Below the pieces are notes generated by a model. That model was not told where the DNA came from. It saw nothing but the letters and a program-made list of their open reading frames with translations, and did no database searches. Shown one piece after another: positions 1 to 5,334 of a DNA stretch of 7,021 nt; the stretch's first letter is position 1; each line of letters opens with the position of its first letter. Both the position numbers and the translations under genes were made by a program. This DNA is from Clostridiales bacterium (GTDB lineage: Bacteria; Bacillota; Clostridia; Tissierellales; Sedimentibacteraceae): positions 1,848 to 8,868 of the forward strand of contig DMJQ01000103.1 in the NCBI GenBank assembly GCA_003457065.1, in the 5' to 3' direction.

Positions 1-347
1 GTGTTGAGGAAATTTCCGATGATATGTACAATGCTATAGATGAAGCGGTTGAATCTTTAGAACAGCAAATAAGAAAACACAAAACTAAACTTCAAAATAA
101 AAAACATTCAAGTGATTCAATTAAATTTGAAAATATAGAACCCCTTGACATGGAAGATGAACAAGAGTTCAAAGTAGTAAAAACCAAAAGATTTGCAATC
201 AAACCCATGAGCATAGAAGAAGCAATACTGCAGATGGACTTATTGAAACATAATTTCTTTGTTTTCTTAAATGCAGATACAGAAGAAGTAAATGTTGTAT
301 ATAAAAGAAAAGATGAAAATTACGGACTGATAGAACCCGAATTATAA
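1..347 (+). CDS. hpf: Ribosome hibernation-promoting factor, long form (C-terminal part, 5' end outside window)
   Basis: Long HPF binds the 30S decoding region in stationary phase and pairs 70S ribosomes into inactive 100S dimers. The frame is open to the window edge (codons from position 3), so the ATG at 24 is internal and the true start lies upstream. What is visible is the last helix of the ribosome-binding domain (AIDEAVESLEQQIRKHKTK), an acidic, low-complexity linker, and then the complete C-terminal dimerisation domain. That domain begins near KVVKTKRFAIKPMSIEEA, continues through the NFFVFLNADTEEVNVVYKRK strand region and ends in YGLIEPEL. These are the hallmark segments of the family's C-terminal domain, which mediates ribosome dimerisation in Firmicutes and is absent from short enterobacterial HPF. 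The stop is TAA at 345-347, and two terminators follow, so hpf ends its transcription unit. Identification is secure; only the missing N-terminus is unknown. Confidence 0.95.
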   Translation, partial: VEEISDDMYNAIDEAVESLEQQIRKHKTKLQNKKHSSDSIKFENIEPLDMEDEQEFKVVKTKRFAIKPMSIEEAILQMDLLKHNFFVFLNADTEEVNVVYKRKDENYGLIEPEL

Positions 348-372
348 TCCTCCATATTAAAATATAAAAAAT

Positions 373-443
373 GGCTCGCATCTGTCATCCTTAGGTCTAC
401 CGCCCTAAGGATGGCTTAATAAACAGATAGCAGCCGTTTTTTT
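373..443 (+). terminator. Compound hairpin terminator after hpf
   Basis: Starting 26 bases after the hpf stop, a nested structure can be drawn. An outer GGCT/AGCC stem (373-376 with 432-435) and ATCTGT/ACAGAT (380-385 with 423-428) are separated by a 3x3 internal loop. Inside lies a perfect 9-bp hairpin, CATCCTTAG/CTAAGGATG (386-394 with 405-413). Seven T follow at 437-443. The T run straight after the closing stem fits a rho-independent terminator. The multi-part stem is more elaborate than usual, so a small structured RNA is an alternative, but I do not recognise a known RNA family. Confidence 0.65.
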
Positions 444-448
444 ACGAC

Positions 449-472
449 AAAAAGGCGCCTACGCGCCTTTTT
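449..472. terminator. Bidirectional rho-independent terminator
   Basis: AAAAAGGCGC (449-458) and GCGCCTTTTT (463-472) form a perfect 10-bp stem with a 4-base loop. The A run on one side and the T run on the other let it work on either strand. On the plus strand it would back up the hpf terminator. On the minus strand it would end any transcript coming from about 490-660. Confidence 0.8.
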
Positions 473-488
473 GCAATTTGTCGACAAT

Positions 489-542
489 TTAAATTGTTTC
501 GTACAATATTCCCCCGAATATCCCCATACCTGTTATGCTCAT
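489..542 (-). CDS. Possible 17-residue peptide (weak candidate)
   Basis: On the minus strand an ATG at 542 opens a short frame, MSITGMGIFGGILYETI, ending in TAA at 489-491. An AGGAAAA sequence just upstream could serve as ribosome binding site, and the perfect terminator at 449-472 lies about 17 bases after the stop. The frame stays open upstream of the ATG as far as a TGA near 590, with no better start. The peptide is glycine-rich and hydrophobic and I do not recognise it. The glycines come partly from a C5 run, so the frame may be chance. It is listed because ribosome site, frame and terminator fall in the right order. Confidence 0.2.
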   Translation of the reverse strand: MSITGMGIFGGILYETI

Positions 543-679
543 TTTTCCTGCACAGTCATGCACTGCTTTTACATTTGCCGCAAATGAATTTCAGGAATAA
601 ATACATTATATAATACATATAATTGTATGAATGTCGAATAATGTAACACAACCATTTTTATTTTACTTAATAATTATAC

Positions 680-1048
680 TGTGTATACAATTAACTGCTT
701 TATCCACAACGGTGGATAAGCTGTGTAAAACTTATATATGATATATGTTGAAATTTCAATGTCGTTTTTTTTAATGTATTCTAAAAAAAACACTTGACAA
801 TAACCATCCTTAGTTTTTACCAAAATAAAAGTTGTTAACAATTCTATCCACAGCTGTGGATAACTTGATAATTTGCAGAACAAAACTTCTGTTTTTGTTT
901 ATTTATTAATAAAATTTAAAACACTGTTATTATAATTTAAGAAAGCAAACATATCTGAACAATCTTTGTCAACAATTAACAGCTTCACTTTTCACTCGAT
1001 GAATATTTAAAAAACTTATATAATTAATACTATCGTTTTTTATTCACT
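680..1048. other. DnaA-box cluster (origin-like or DnaA-titration region)
   Basis: Seven 9-mers match the DnaA box TTATNCACA exactly or with one change. They lie at 680-688 (-), 700-708 (+, exact), 711-719 (-), 722-730 (-), 844-852 (+), 855-863 (-, exact) and 1040-1048 (+). Four form two inverted pairs with identical geometry: facing boxes separated by 2 bases. The first pair reads TTATCCACAACGGTGGATAA (700-719). The second contains a perfect 18-bp palindrome, TATCCACAGCTGTGGATA (845-862). The pair centres are 144 bases apart. Very AT-rich DNA follows at about 890-945, as expected of an unwinding element. DnaA is known to bind such boxes at oriC and at regulatory or titration sites. No dnaA, dnaN or rpmH gene is visible here, so the role is inferred. 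Confidence 0.6.
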
Positions 1049-1109
1049 CATGATAATAATTAATATAAACTGAGAATACGGGTAATAATTGTTTAATATT
1101 TACAAAAAA
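864..1109. other. AT-rich intergenic DNA, no gene seen
   Basis: Nothing here reads as a coding region on either strand. The stretch is dominated by A/T runs, most densely at about 890-945 and 1000-1060, with many stop codons in all frames. It contains one DnaA-box-like 9-mer (1040-1048) and leads into the promoter of the HD-GYP gene. The AT-rich block next to the palindromic DnaA boxes could be a duplex unwinding element. Confidence 0.4.
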
Positions 1110-1141
1110 TTGTAGAAATATGTCAAAATATATGTTATACT
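1110..1141 (+). promoter_or_regulatory. Extended -10 promoter of the HD-GYP gene
   Basis: TGTTATACT at 1133-1141 is an extended -10 element (TGn followed by TATACT). A possible -35, TTGTAG at 1110-1115, is 20 bases upstream, longer than ideal, so the TG extension probably carries recognition. Transcription would begin near 1148, giving a leader of about 32 bases. Confidence 0.55.
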
Positions 1142-1179
1142 GAACAGGAATTGATAAATTTTACTAATCGGAGTATATC

Positions 1180-2319
1180 ATGTTATTTATAACTAACAAG
1201 CATCTTAAGCCTGGCATGATATTAGCAAGAGATATTGTATTGTACGACAGCAGTAATTTTAACACCTTGCTCTTGACTAAAGGACAGGTTTTAAATAATG
1301 CATACATTAAAAGAATCAACTATCATGACATTGAAGGGGCATATATCGAAAGCGAAGTTTTTGACGACATAAATGTTGAATCATACATCGATGACAAACT
1401 AAAATCGGAATCCTTGTCACAAATTAAAGACGTTTATTATGAATTCCGGATGAGCTCGGGTAAAATCAATGCATCGACAATAAAACAGCTGTCATCAATT
1501 GTGGATGATTTGATAACTGAACTTTTATACAAGGATAGCCTCACATACAATGTTTTAGACTTCAAAAGATATGACAGTTACACATTCCAGCATTGCTTAA
1601 ACGTTGCTATGCTAAGCTTATCAACAGGCATTTCTATCGGCCTTAGCGAATCCAGGCTTCATGACCTCGGTATGGCAGGTTTACTGCATGACATAGGAAA
1701 AATGTCAATCCCCATCGAAATACTTAATAAACCCGGCAAGCTTACAAACGAAGAATTCGAAATAATTAAAACTCACCCTGTAAACGCTGTTAGACAGCTT
1801 CAGAATCTTGTTTCTAACGATATCTTAAGAGGCATTGAATCCCACCATGAAAAGCTTGACGGAACCGGATATCCTTATGGCAGGAAAGCGGATAACATTC
1901 ACTATTACGCTAAAATATTAGCCGTATGTGATGTGTATGATGCTTTGACATCCGACAGGCCTTACAGGCAGACGGTGTTTCCAAATGAAGTCATAGAGTA
2001 TATCATGGGATGTGCATATACGCATTTTGATTATGAAATTTTAAAACATTTCTTTAAGGTCATAGTTGCCTACCCAATCGGAACATTTGTTAAGCTGAGC
2101 AACGGCAAATTGGCTGTTGTCGTAAAAAATTATTCCGAAAATATTATGAGACCGCTGATTCGAATCATAAATTCAGACGGAACTGTGGGAGACGACGTGG
2201 ATCTTCTTTATGACAGTGAATATATGAATATTACAATCGTCGACATGGGATATGACTATGAAAACTCAGGACTGACGGGAGTATTAAAATCGACATATGA
2301 AGTAAAAGTAAATAATTAA
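1180..2319 (+). CDS. HD-GYP domain protein, probable cyclic di-GMP phosphodiesterase
   Basis: HD-GYP enzymes hydrolyse cyclic di-GMP at a two- or three-iron centre and so lower the signal that favours sessile life. In this 379-residue protein the N-terminal ~60 residues (KPGMILARDIV, LLLTKGQVLN) match the small domain often preceding HD-GYP in Firmicutes. A helical linker (about 65-125) follows. The catalytic domain spans about 130-295: His138, the HD pair His170-Asp171 in LLHDIGK, His199 in KTHP, His222-His223 in HHEKLDGTGYP, and Asp251. The GYP triad at 230-232 is intact, so activity is expected. A C-terminal segment (YPIGTFVKLSNGK onward, about 298-379) is common in these proteins and of unclear role. 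No membrane segment or receiver domain is seen, so it should be cytosolic, with input through the N-terminal domain. GGAG lies 6 bases before the ATG. It is a single-gene unit ended by the hairpin at 2322-2341. Confidence 0.92.
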   Translation: MLFITNKHLKPGMILARDIVLYDSSNFNTLLLTKGQVLNNAYIKRINYHDIEGAYIESEVFDDINVESYIDDKLKSESLSQIKDVYYEFRMSSGKINASTIKQLSSIVDDLITELLYKDSLTYNVLDFKRYDSYTFQHCLNVAMLSLSTGISIGLSESRLHDLGMAGLLHDIGKMSIPIEILNKPGKLTNEEFEIIKTHPVNAVRQLQNLVSNDILRGIESHHEKLDGTGYPYGRKADNIHYYAKILAVCDVYDALTSDRPYRQTVFPNEVIEYIMGCAYTHFDYEILKHFFKVIVAYPIGTFVKLSNGKLAVVVKNYSENIMRPLIRIINSDGTVGDDVDLLYDSEYMNITIVDMGYDYENSGLTGVLKSTYEVKVNN

Positions 2320-2321
2320 GC

Positions 2322-2341
2322 CGGTCAGGAAAACCTGACCG
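2322..2341. terminator. Terminator shared by converging genes
   Basis: CGGTCAGG and CCTGACCG form a perfect 8-bp stem closed by an AAAA loop, two bases after the HD-GYP stop and 12 bases beyond the stop of the opposing deacetylase gene. The plus-strand tail is ACTTTTATGTT and the minus-strand tail is GCTTAATTATTTT. Both are only moderately T-rich, but the position between two converging genes supports use in both directions. Confidence 0.75.
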
Positions 2342-2353
2342 ACTTTTATGTTG

Positions 2354-3247
2354 TTACTTTAATACGGCAAACCTGTAGCCCTGTGAAATTAAGTATTCTA
2401 TAATATCGGGAAGTGCCTCGGCCGTAACCTGCTTAGCAGCCGAATCATGCATCAGAACCACAATCTTGTTTTTGTTCTCCACAGTATTTTTAAGCCTTTC
2501 TAAAAGCATCTCATGGGTTGGATTTTTACTTTCGGCATCTCCCGTAACAGCATTCCAGTCCACACTTACGTATCCCTTATCATTTAAAGCTTTTACGAAC
2601 TGTGTCTTGTAATCTTCAAATGAACCGCCCGGGAACCTGAACAGCCTTGTACTGAATTCATCTCCGAGATTCTGCCTTAACACATCTTCACTCAGTTTTA
2701 ATTCATTAAGAAAACTTTTTTCGCTTTTATACAGCTCTTTAAAATTATGTGAATAAGAATGAATTCCTATTGAATGCCCCCTGCTGTTTATATCATTCAA
2801 TACAGCACCGTTTTTCTCACCCATGCAGCCTAAGACAAAGAAAGTCGCTTTAATGCCGTAATCGTCCAAAATATCAAGTACGAGTGGAGTAACATTTGCC
2901 GAAGGACCGTCGTCAAAGGTTAAAAAAGCTAATTTTCCGCTGTCATATGACCTGATGTCCTCTACATTTACACTTAAAAATCCTTCTTTGTCATCAAAAT
3001 CTGAATTTCCTGCAAATGTTTCATGAGCTTCGCCCATTTCACTGATAAAAGCCATAGCTGTCTCGCTTAATTCCATTTCATCAAGCTCACAATATGGATC
3101 GCTCAAATACCAGGCATCGCGTATGGCATATTCAGCCCCATCACCTGACATTGCAGCTTTTTTTAAACCCAATACGCTTGCTAAAGACACTATAACAAAT
3201 ACAATAAATACAAATTTTCCGCGTCCGGTCAGCCTGTAACCTCGCAT
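2354..3247 (-). CDS. Membrane-anchored polysaccharide deacetylase (NodB family)
   Basis: NodB-family (carbohydrate esterase 4) enzymes remove N-acetyl groups from peptidoglycan or other cell-surface sugars with a bound metal, often giving lysozyme resistance or serving spore cortex formation. In this 297-residue protein an uncleaved-looking membrane anchor covers about 11-28 after a basic start (MRGYRLTGRGK). A linker of about 75 residues follows, and the catalytic domain spans about 104-297. All five motifs are present: TFDDGP at 110-115 (Asp112 as base, Asp113 as metal ligand), HSYSH at 163-167 (His163 and His167 as metal ligands), RFPGG at 204-208, DWN at 230-232, and LMHDS at 265-269 (His267). 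The catalytic part should face outside. AAGGTG lies a few bases before the ATG, inside the 15-base gap to the upstream gene 3263-3916, so the two are co-transcribed. The family is clear; the exact substrate is not. Confidence 0.92.
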   Translation of the reverse strand: MRGYRLTGRGKFVFIVFVIVSLASVLGLKKAAMSGDGAEYAIRDAWYLSDPYCELDEMELSETAMAFISEMGEAHETFAGNSDFDDKEGFLSVNVEDIRSYDSGKLAFLTFDDGPSANVTPLVLDILDDYGIKATFFVLGCMGEKNGAVLNDINSRGHSIGIHSYSHNFKELYKSEKSFLNELKLSEDVLRQNLGDEFSTRLFRFPGGSFEDYKTQFVKALNDKGYVSVDWNAVTGDAESKNPTHEMLLERLKNTVENKNKIVVLMHDSAAKQVTAEALPDIIEYLISQGYRFAVLK

Positions 3248-3262
3248 TGCATCACCTTCATT

Positions 3263-3916
3263 TTAATTTTCAGGACTGATAAACTGCAGTATGCTATTTA
3301 TTTTCTCCATTTCGTATTTTAAAATAAACTCCTGCTCTGTCTGCAGTTTTCTCATATTTTCAATTGCAGTTTTAAAACTGCTTATCTGCTGGTTAAGTTT
3401 TTGTATCTCATTTTCAAAATCAGAAATAACATTATTTGATTCATCGGAAAATGATTGAGAAAAAGCTTTCAGGCATTTCAGCTTGTCACCGCCGTCTTTT
3501 ACCAAATTACCGATTTTAACATCAGAAGAAGTAATTATATTAAGCACCGACTGTCTTTTTACATCAGCCGGCAGATAATCAGGCAAAGCTTTTTGAAAGC
3601 TTTCGACTATAGACAGGGAATTTATTCCCTCCGTATTAATATTATAATTATTATAAATTTCATTTATCTTCATAAGCTTCTTATTTCTGACCGCGGCTAC
3701 CGGATCATCGTGTTTATTAAATACCTTTTGCTCTTCAGCAGTCATTTCCTCTGACTCTACTTGAATATCGGCATTTTTAACATAATCGACAGCTTTAATT
3801 TTTTCTGTGCCAGCCGGATGCTGCTCTGAATCTTCGGCATCCTGCTCTTTTACGACAGCTTCACTTACAATTTTTTCGACTAATCCCAGTTTCTCTAAAA
3901 TAGATCTTCTCTCCAT
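3263..3916 (-). CDS. Unknown protein with C-terminal coiled coil, in operon with the deacetylase
   Basis: I do not recognise a named family for this 217-residue protein. It starts with a basic, amphipathic segment (MERRSILEKLGLVEKIVSEA). A charged, probably disordered stretch (about 22-70) is rich in Glu, Asp and Gln. A more ordered helical part (about 75-155) includes LPDYLPADVKRQSVLNIITS. The last part (about 160-212) is a long helix with heptad-like spacing, likely a coiled coil. It has no signal peptide or membrane segment and a single cysteine (148), so it should be cytosolic, possibly tethered to a partner. AGGGAG lies 7 bases before the ATG. The deacetylase gene starts 15 bases downstream and takes its ribosome site from that gap, so a shared role at the envelope is a reasonable but unproven inference. 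Confidence 0.75.
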   Translation of the reverse strand: MERRSILEKLGLVEKIVSEAVVKEQDAEDSEQHPAGTEKIKAVDYVKNADIQVESEEMTAEEQKVFNKHDDPVAAVRNKKLMKINEIYNNYNINTEGINSLSIVESFQKALPDYLPADVKRQSVLNIITSSDVKIGNLVKDGGDKLKCLKAFSQSFSDESNNVISDFENEIQKLNQQISSFKTAIENMRKLQTEQEFILKYEMEKINSILQFISPEN

Positions 3917-4279
3917 TTGTGCGCTCCCTGTTATTTTATTACAATCGATTTATCCATTGTATTATGCGTAAAATCACTGAAATCTTTTTTATAATTCGGC
4001 TTTATCTCACTATTTATATGGAAAAATATCGTGGCCTGTGATAAAATCACATATAATATATTATGCTGTTTATTTTTTCATATAACTCAAAGTATATATA
4101 ACTGATAAATGCAATATACTGTGTCCAAAACGTCAGAAGCTAAATAATAATAAAAATAATACACTCTAATGGATATTTCGGACACTTACACTAAAAATTA
4201 AGCTTTAAACGGCAATTTTTCAAAAAACAGCATGAACGCCATATTTATTATGACAAAACCCCAGAAAGGATGTAAATAA
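3917..4279. other. Intergenic region between diverging genes 3263-3916 and 4280-4747
   Basis: No gene is convincing here. On the minus side, TACAAT (3961-3956) could be a -10 for the operon, but no good -35 is visible. A palindromic TGTGAT-AAA-ATCACA lies at 4037-4051, directly before TATAAT at 4052-4057. A spaced inverted repeat, GTGTCCAAAA (4121-4130) with TTTCGGACAC (4176-4185), frames 45 bases. A 15-codon frame (4232-4279) ends exactly where the DUF523 gene begins but lacks a ribosome site. Confidence 0.4.
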
Positions 4280-4747
4280 ATGGACAGTAAAGATATAAAA
4301 AACGAAAAAGAACAGCACTTCGAATACATAGTCAGTGCCTGTCTCTGCGGAGAAAAAACCAGGTATGACAGCAAAATATCAGTTTCAGAAAAAATAAAGA
4401 AACTGGTTGATGAAGGAAAAGCAATCATGGTCTGCCCTGAAGTATCAGGAGGCATGAGCGTTCCCAGACTTCCCTGCGAAATTAAAAACAACAGGGTATT
4501 CAATACGGCATCTGAAGACAAGACGTATTACTTCGTGAACGGTGCCGCTAAAATCTTAGAAACCGCAAAAAAATACGGCATTAAAAAAGCAATATTAAAA
4601 GAAAAAAGTCCTTCCTGCGGAAGCAGGCACATATACGACGGCACATTCAGCGGTACATTGATACAGGGAGAAGGATTGACGACGAGACTCTTGCGCATGA
4701 ACGGTATAGAAGTGATAAGCAATGAAGACTTTGAAAAGGAAGTATGA
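4280..4747 (+). CDS. DUF523 family protein (YbbK-like), cysteine-rich, function unknown
   Basis: This 155-residue protein carries the signature blocks of DUF523 (old name YbbK), a widespread bacterial family without an established biochemical role. In order they are: VSACLCGEKTRYD (18-30), CPEVSGG (52-58), PRLPCEI (62-68), LKEKSPSCG (106-114), IYDGTFSG (118-125), and GEGLTTRLLRMNGIEV near the end. Cysteines at 21, 23, 52, 66 and 113, most in conserved blocks, suggest metal or thiol chemistry. This is an inference, not a known activity. Length is typical of the stand-alone form, which sometimes occurs fused to DUF1722. The ATG has AAAGGA 9 bases upstream. It is transcribed alone and ended by the hairpin at 4768-4796. 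Confidence 0.88.
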   Translation: MDSKDIKNEKEQHFEYIVSACLCGEKTRYDSKISVSEKIKKLVDEGKAIMVCPEVSGGMSVPRLPCEIKNNRVFNTASEDKTYYFVNGAAKILETAKKYGIKKAILKEKSPSCGSRHIYDGTFSGTLIQGEGLTTRLLRMNGIEVISNEDFEKEV

Positions 4748-4767
4748 CAGAAATTTATTGAACGTAT

Positions 4768-4796
4768 AATAAAACCCGCATTGAGCGGGCTTTATT
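4768..4796. terminator. Bidirectional terminator between DUF523 and the lipoprotein gene
   Basis: CCCGC (4775-4779) pairs with GCGGG (4785-4789) around an ATTGA loop. After one A-C mismatch the stem continues as AATAAA/TTTATT. The T-rich flank on the plus strand and the matching one on the minus strand let it serve both converging genes. Confidence 0.8.
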
Positions 4797-4815
4797 TATA
4801 ATATAATCATAGTGA

Positions 4816-5166
4816 TTATTTGCTTGCTAAAGCATTGTTAACAGCTTCTTTGATAGCATCGCTTGTTACAGTAGCTCCTGAAACACCGTCAACTTCTGTA
4901 GAATCAGCTTCAGCTATTTTTGCAGGAAGCTGGTCAATAGCAGTTGAACCTACACCGTCAGTTTCATTGTCGCCAACAGCTTTAACTTCTGTTATGTCAT
5001 CTCCGTTAACTGTTACAGTAACAGTTACATCTCCGCCAAATCCTTTAGCTGTACCTGTCAGAGTTTTAGTTTCGCCTGCTGCTGCAGCCGGTTGTTCGTC
5101 TTTTGAGCATCCAGCAAAGCTGAATAACATAAGAGCTACAACTAACAATAAAGATAATCTTTTCAT
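4816..5166 (-). CDS. Small FMN-binding domain lipoprotein
   Basis: This is a single FMN-binding domain of the type in NqrC, RnfG and surface flavoproteins, in which an ApbE-type transferase links FMN to a threonine in an SGAT-like motif. Counting from the ATG at 5166, the protein has 116 residues. They comprise a signal peptide (MKRLSLLLVVALMLFSFAG), a lipobox cysteine at 20 (SFAGC, with Phe rather than Leu at -3), a short Ala/Gln/Pro linker, and the domain at about 33-110. That domain has VTVTVNGDDITEVKAV strands, then GVSGATVTSDAIKEAV with SGAT at 96-99 and Thr99 as likely flavin site. It should sit on the outer face of the membrane as an electron carrier, as proposed for similar proteins in extracellular electron transfer. 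No ApbE or electron-transfer partner is in the window. A GTG at 5178 extends the frame by four codons, but those codons contain the GGAGG, so the ATG is preferred. Confidence 0.85.
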   Translation of the reverse strand: MKRLSLLLVVALMLFSFAGCSKDEQPAAAAGETKTLTGTAKGFGGDVTVTVTVNGDDITEVKAVGDNETDGVGSTAIDQLPAKIAEADSTEVDGVSGATVTSDAIKEAVNNALASK

Positions 5167-5171
5167 TTTTT

Positions 5172-5176
5172 CCTCC
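5172..5176 (-). promoter_or_regulatory. Ribosome binding site that decides the lipoprotein start
   Basis: On the minus strand the sequence reads GTGGAGGAAAAAATG. GGAGG sits 5 bases before the ATG at 5166. The upstream in-frame GTG overlaps this site and has no ribosome site of its own. The ATG also gives a normal lipoprotein signal with basic residues at positions 2-3. Confidence 0.85.
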
Positions 5177-5197
5177 ACTAATTTAATGTCCTTTAAA

Positions 5198-5206
5198 ATT
5201 ATACCA
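5198..5206 (-). promoter_or_regulatory. Extended -10 promoter of the lipoprotein gene
   Basis: On the minus strand TGGTATAAT is a perfect TATAAT with a TGn extension. A poor TTTTAA lies in the -35 position 17 bases upstream. The start point would be near 5191, giving a leader of about 25 bases, so the lipoprotein can be expressed apart from the DUF362 gene upstream. Confidence 0.65.
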
Positions 5207-5334
5207 TTTTTTCTAAAAATTTAAAAGAAACAAAAAATTAATATTTTATTAACTTTAAGTTAAGCTATAAATTTTGGCAAATACAAAAAAATTAGAAAAA
5301 TCAACAATTAAAACAACCGTAACGTCTGCCGCAC

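Noticed and set aside
373..443. The nested hairpin as a raiA-motif RNA
   Set aside because: The raiA motif lies upstream of hpf/raiA genes and is longer. This structure lies downstream and ends in a T run, as a terminator does.
805..813. CATCCTTAG repeated from the terminator stem at 386-394
   Set aside because: A single 9-base match in AT-rich DNA, without a shared flank, is consistent with chance.
794..826. TTGACA as a promoter -35 in the DnaA-box region
   Set aside because: The -35 is perfect, but no acceptable -10 occurs at 16-18 bases and no gene starts nearby.
674..883. 69-codon minus-strand open frame over the DnaA-box region
   Set aside because: Its repeated YP-LWI segments are simply translations of the DnaA-box palindromes. 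It has no ribosome site and its composition is not protein-like.
3455..3754. 99-codon plus-strand frame inside the coiled-coil gene
   Set aside because: It lies wholly within the minus-strand gene, which has a ribosome site and operon context, and shows no recognisable domain.
3956..3961. Promoter for the 3263-3916 operon at TACAAT (minus strand)
   Set aside because: No TG extension and no matching -35 at usual spacing. Noted only in the intergenic entry.
4198..4521. Minus-strand frame opposite the start of DUF523
   Set aside because: It is antisense to a clearly conserved DUF523 protein. The hydrophobic look comes from the complement of A-rich codons.
4820..5224. Long open frame opposite the FMN lipoprotein gene
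   Set aside because: It mirrors the lipoprotein's Val/Thr/Ala codons on the other strand, has no ribosome site, and the minus-strand protein has a clear signal peptide and domain.
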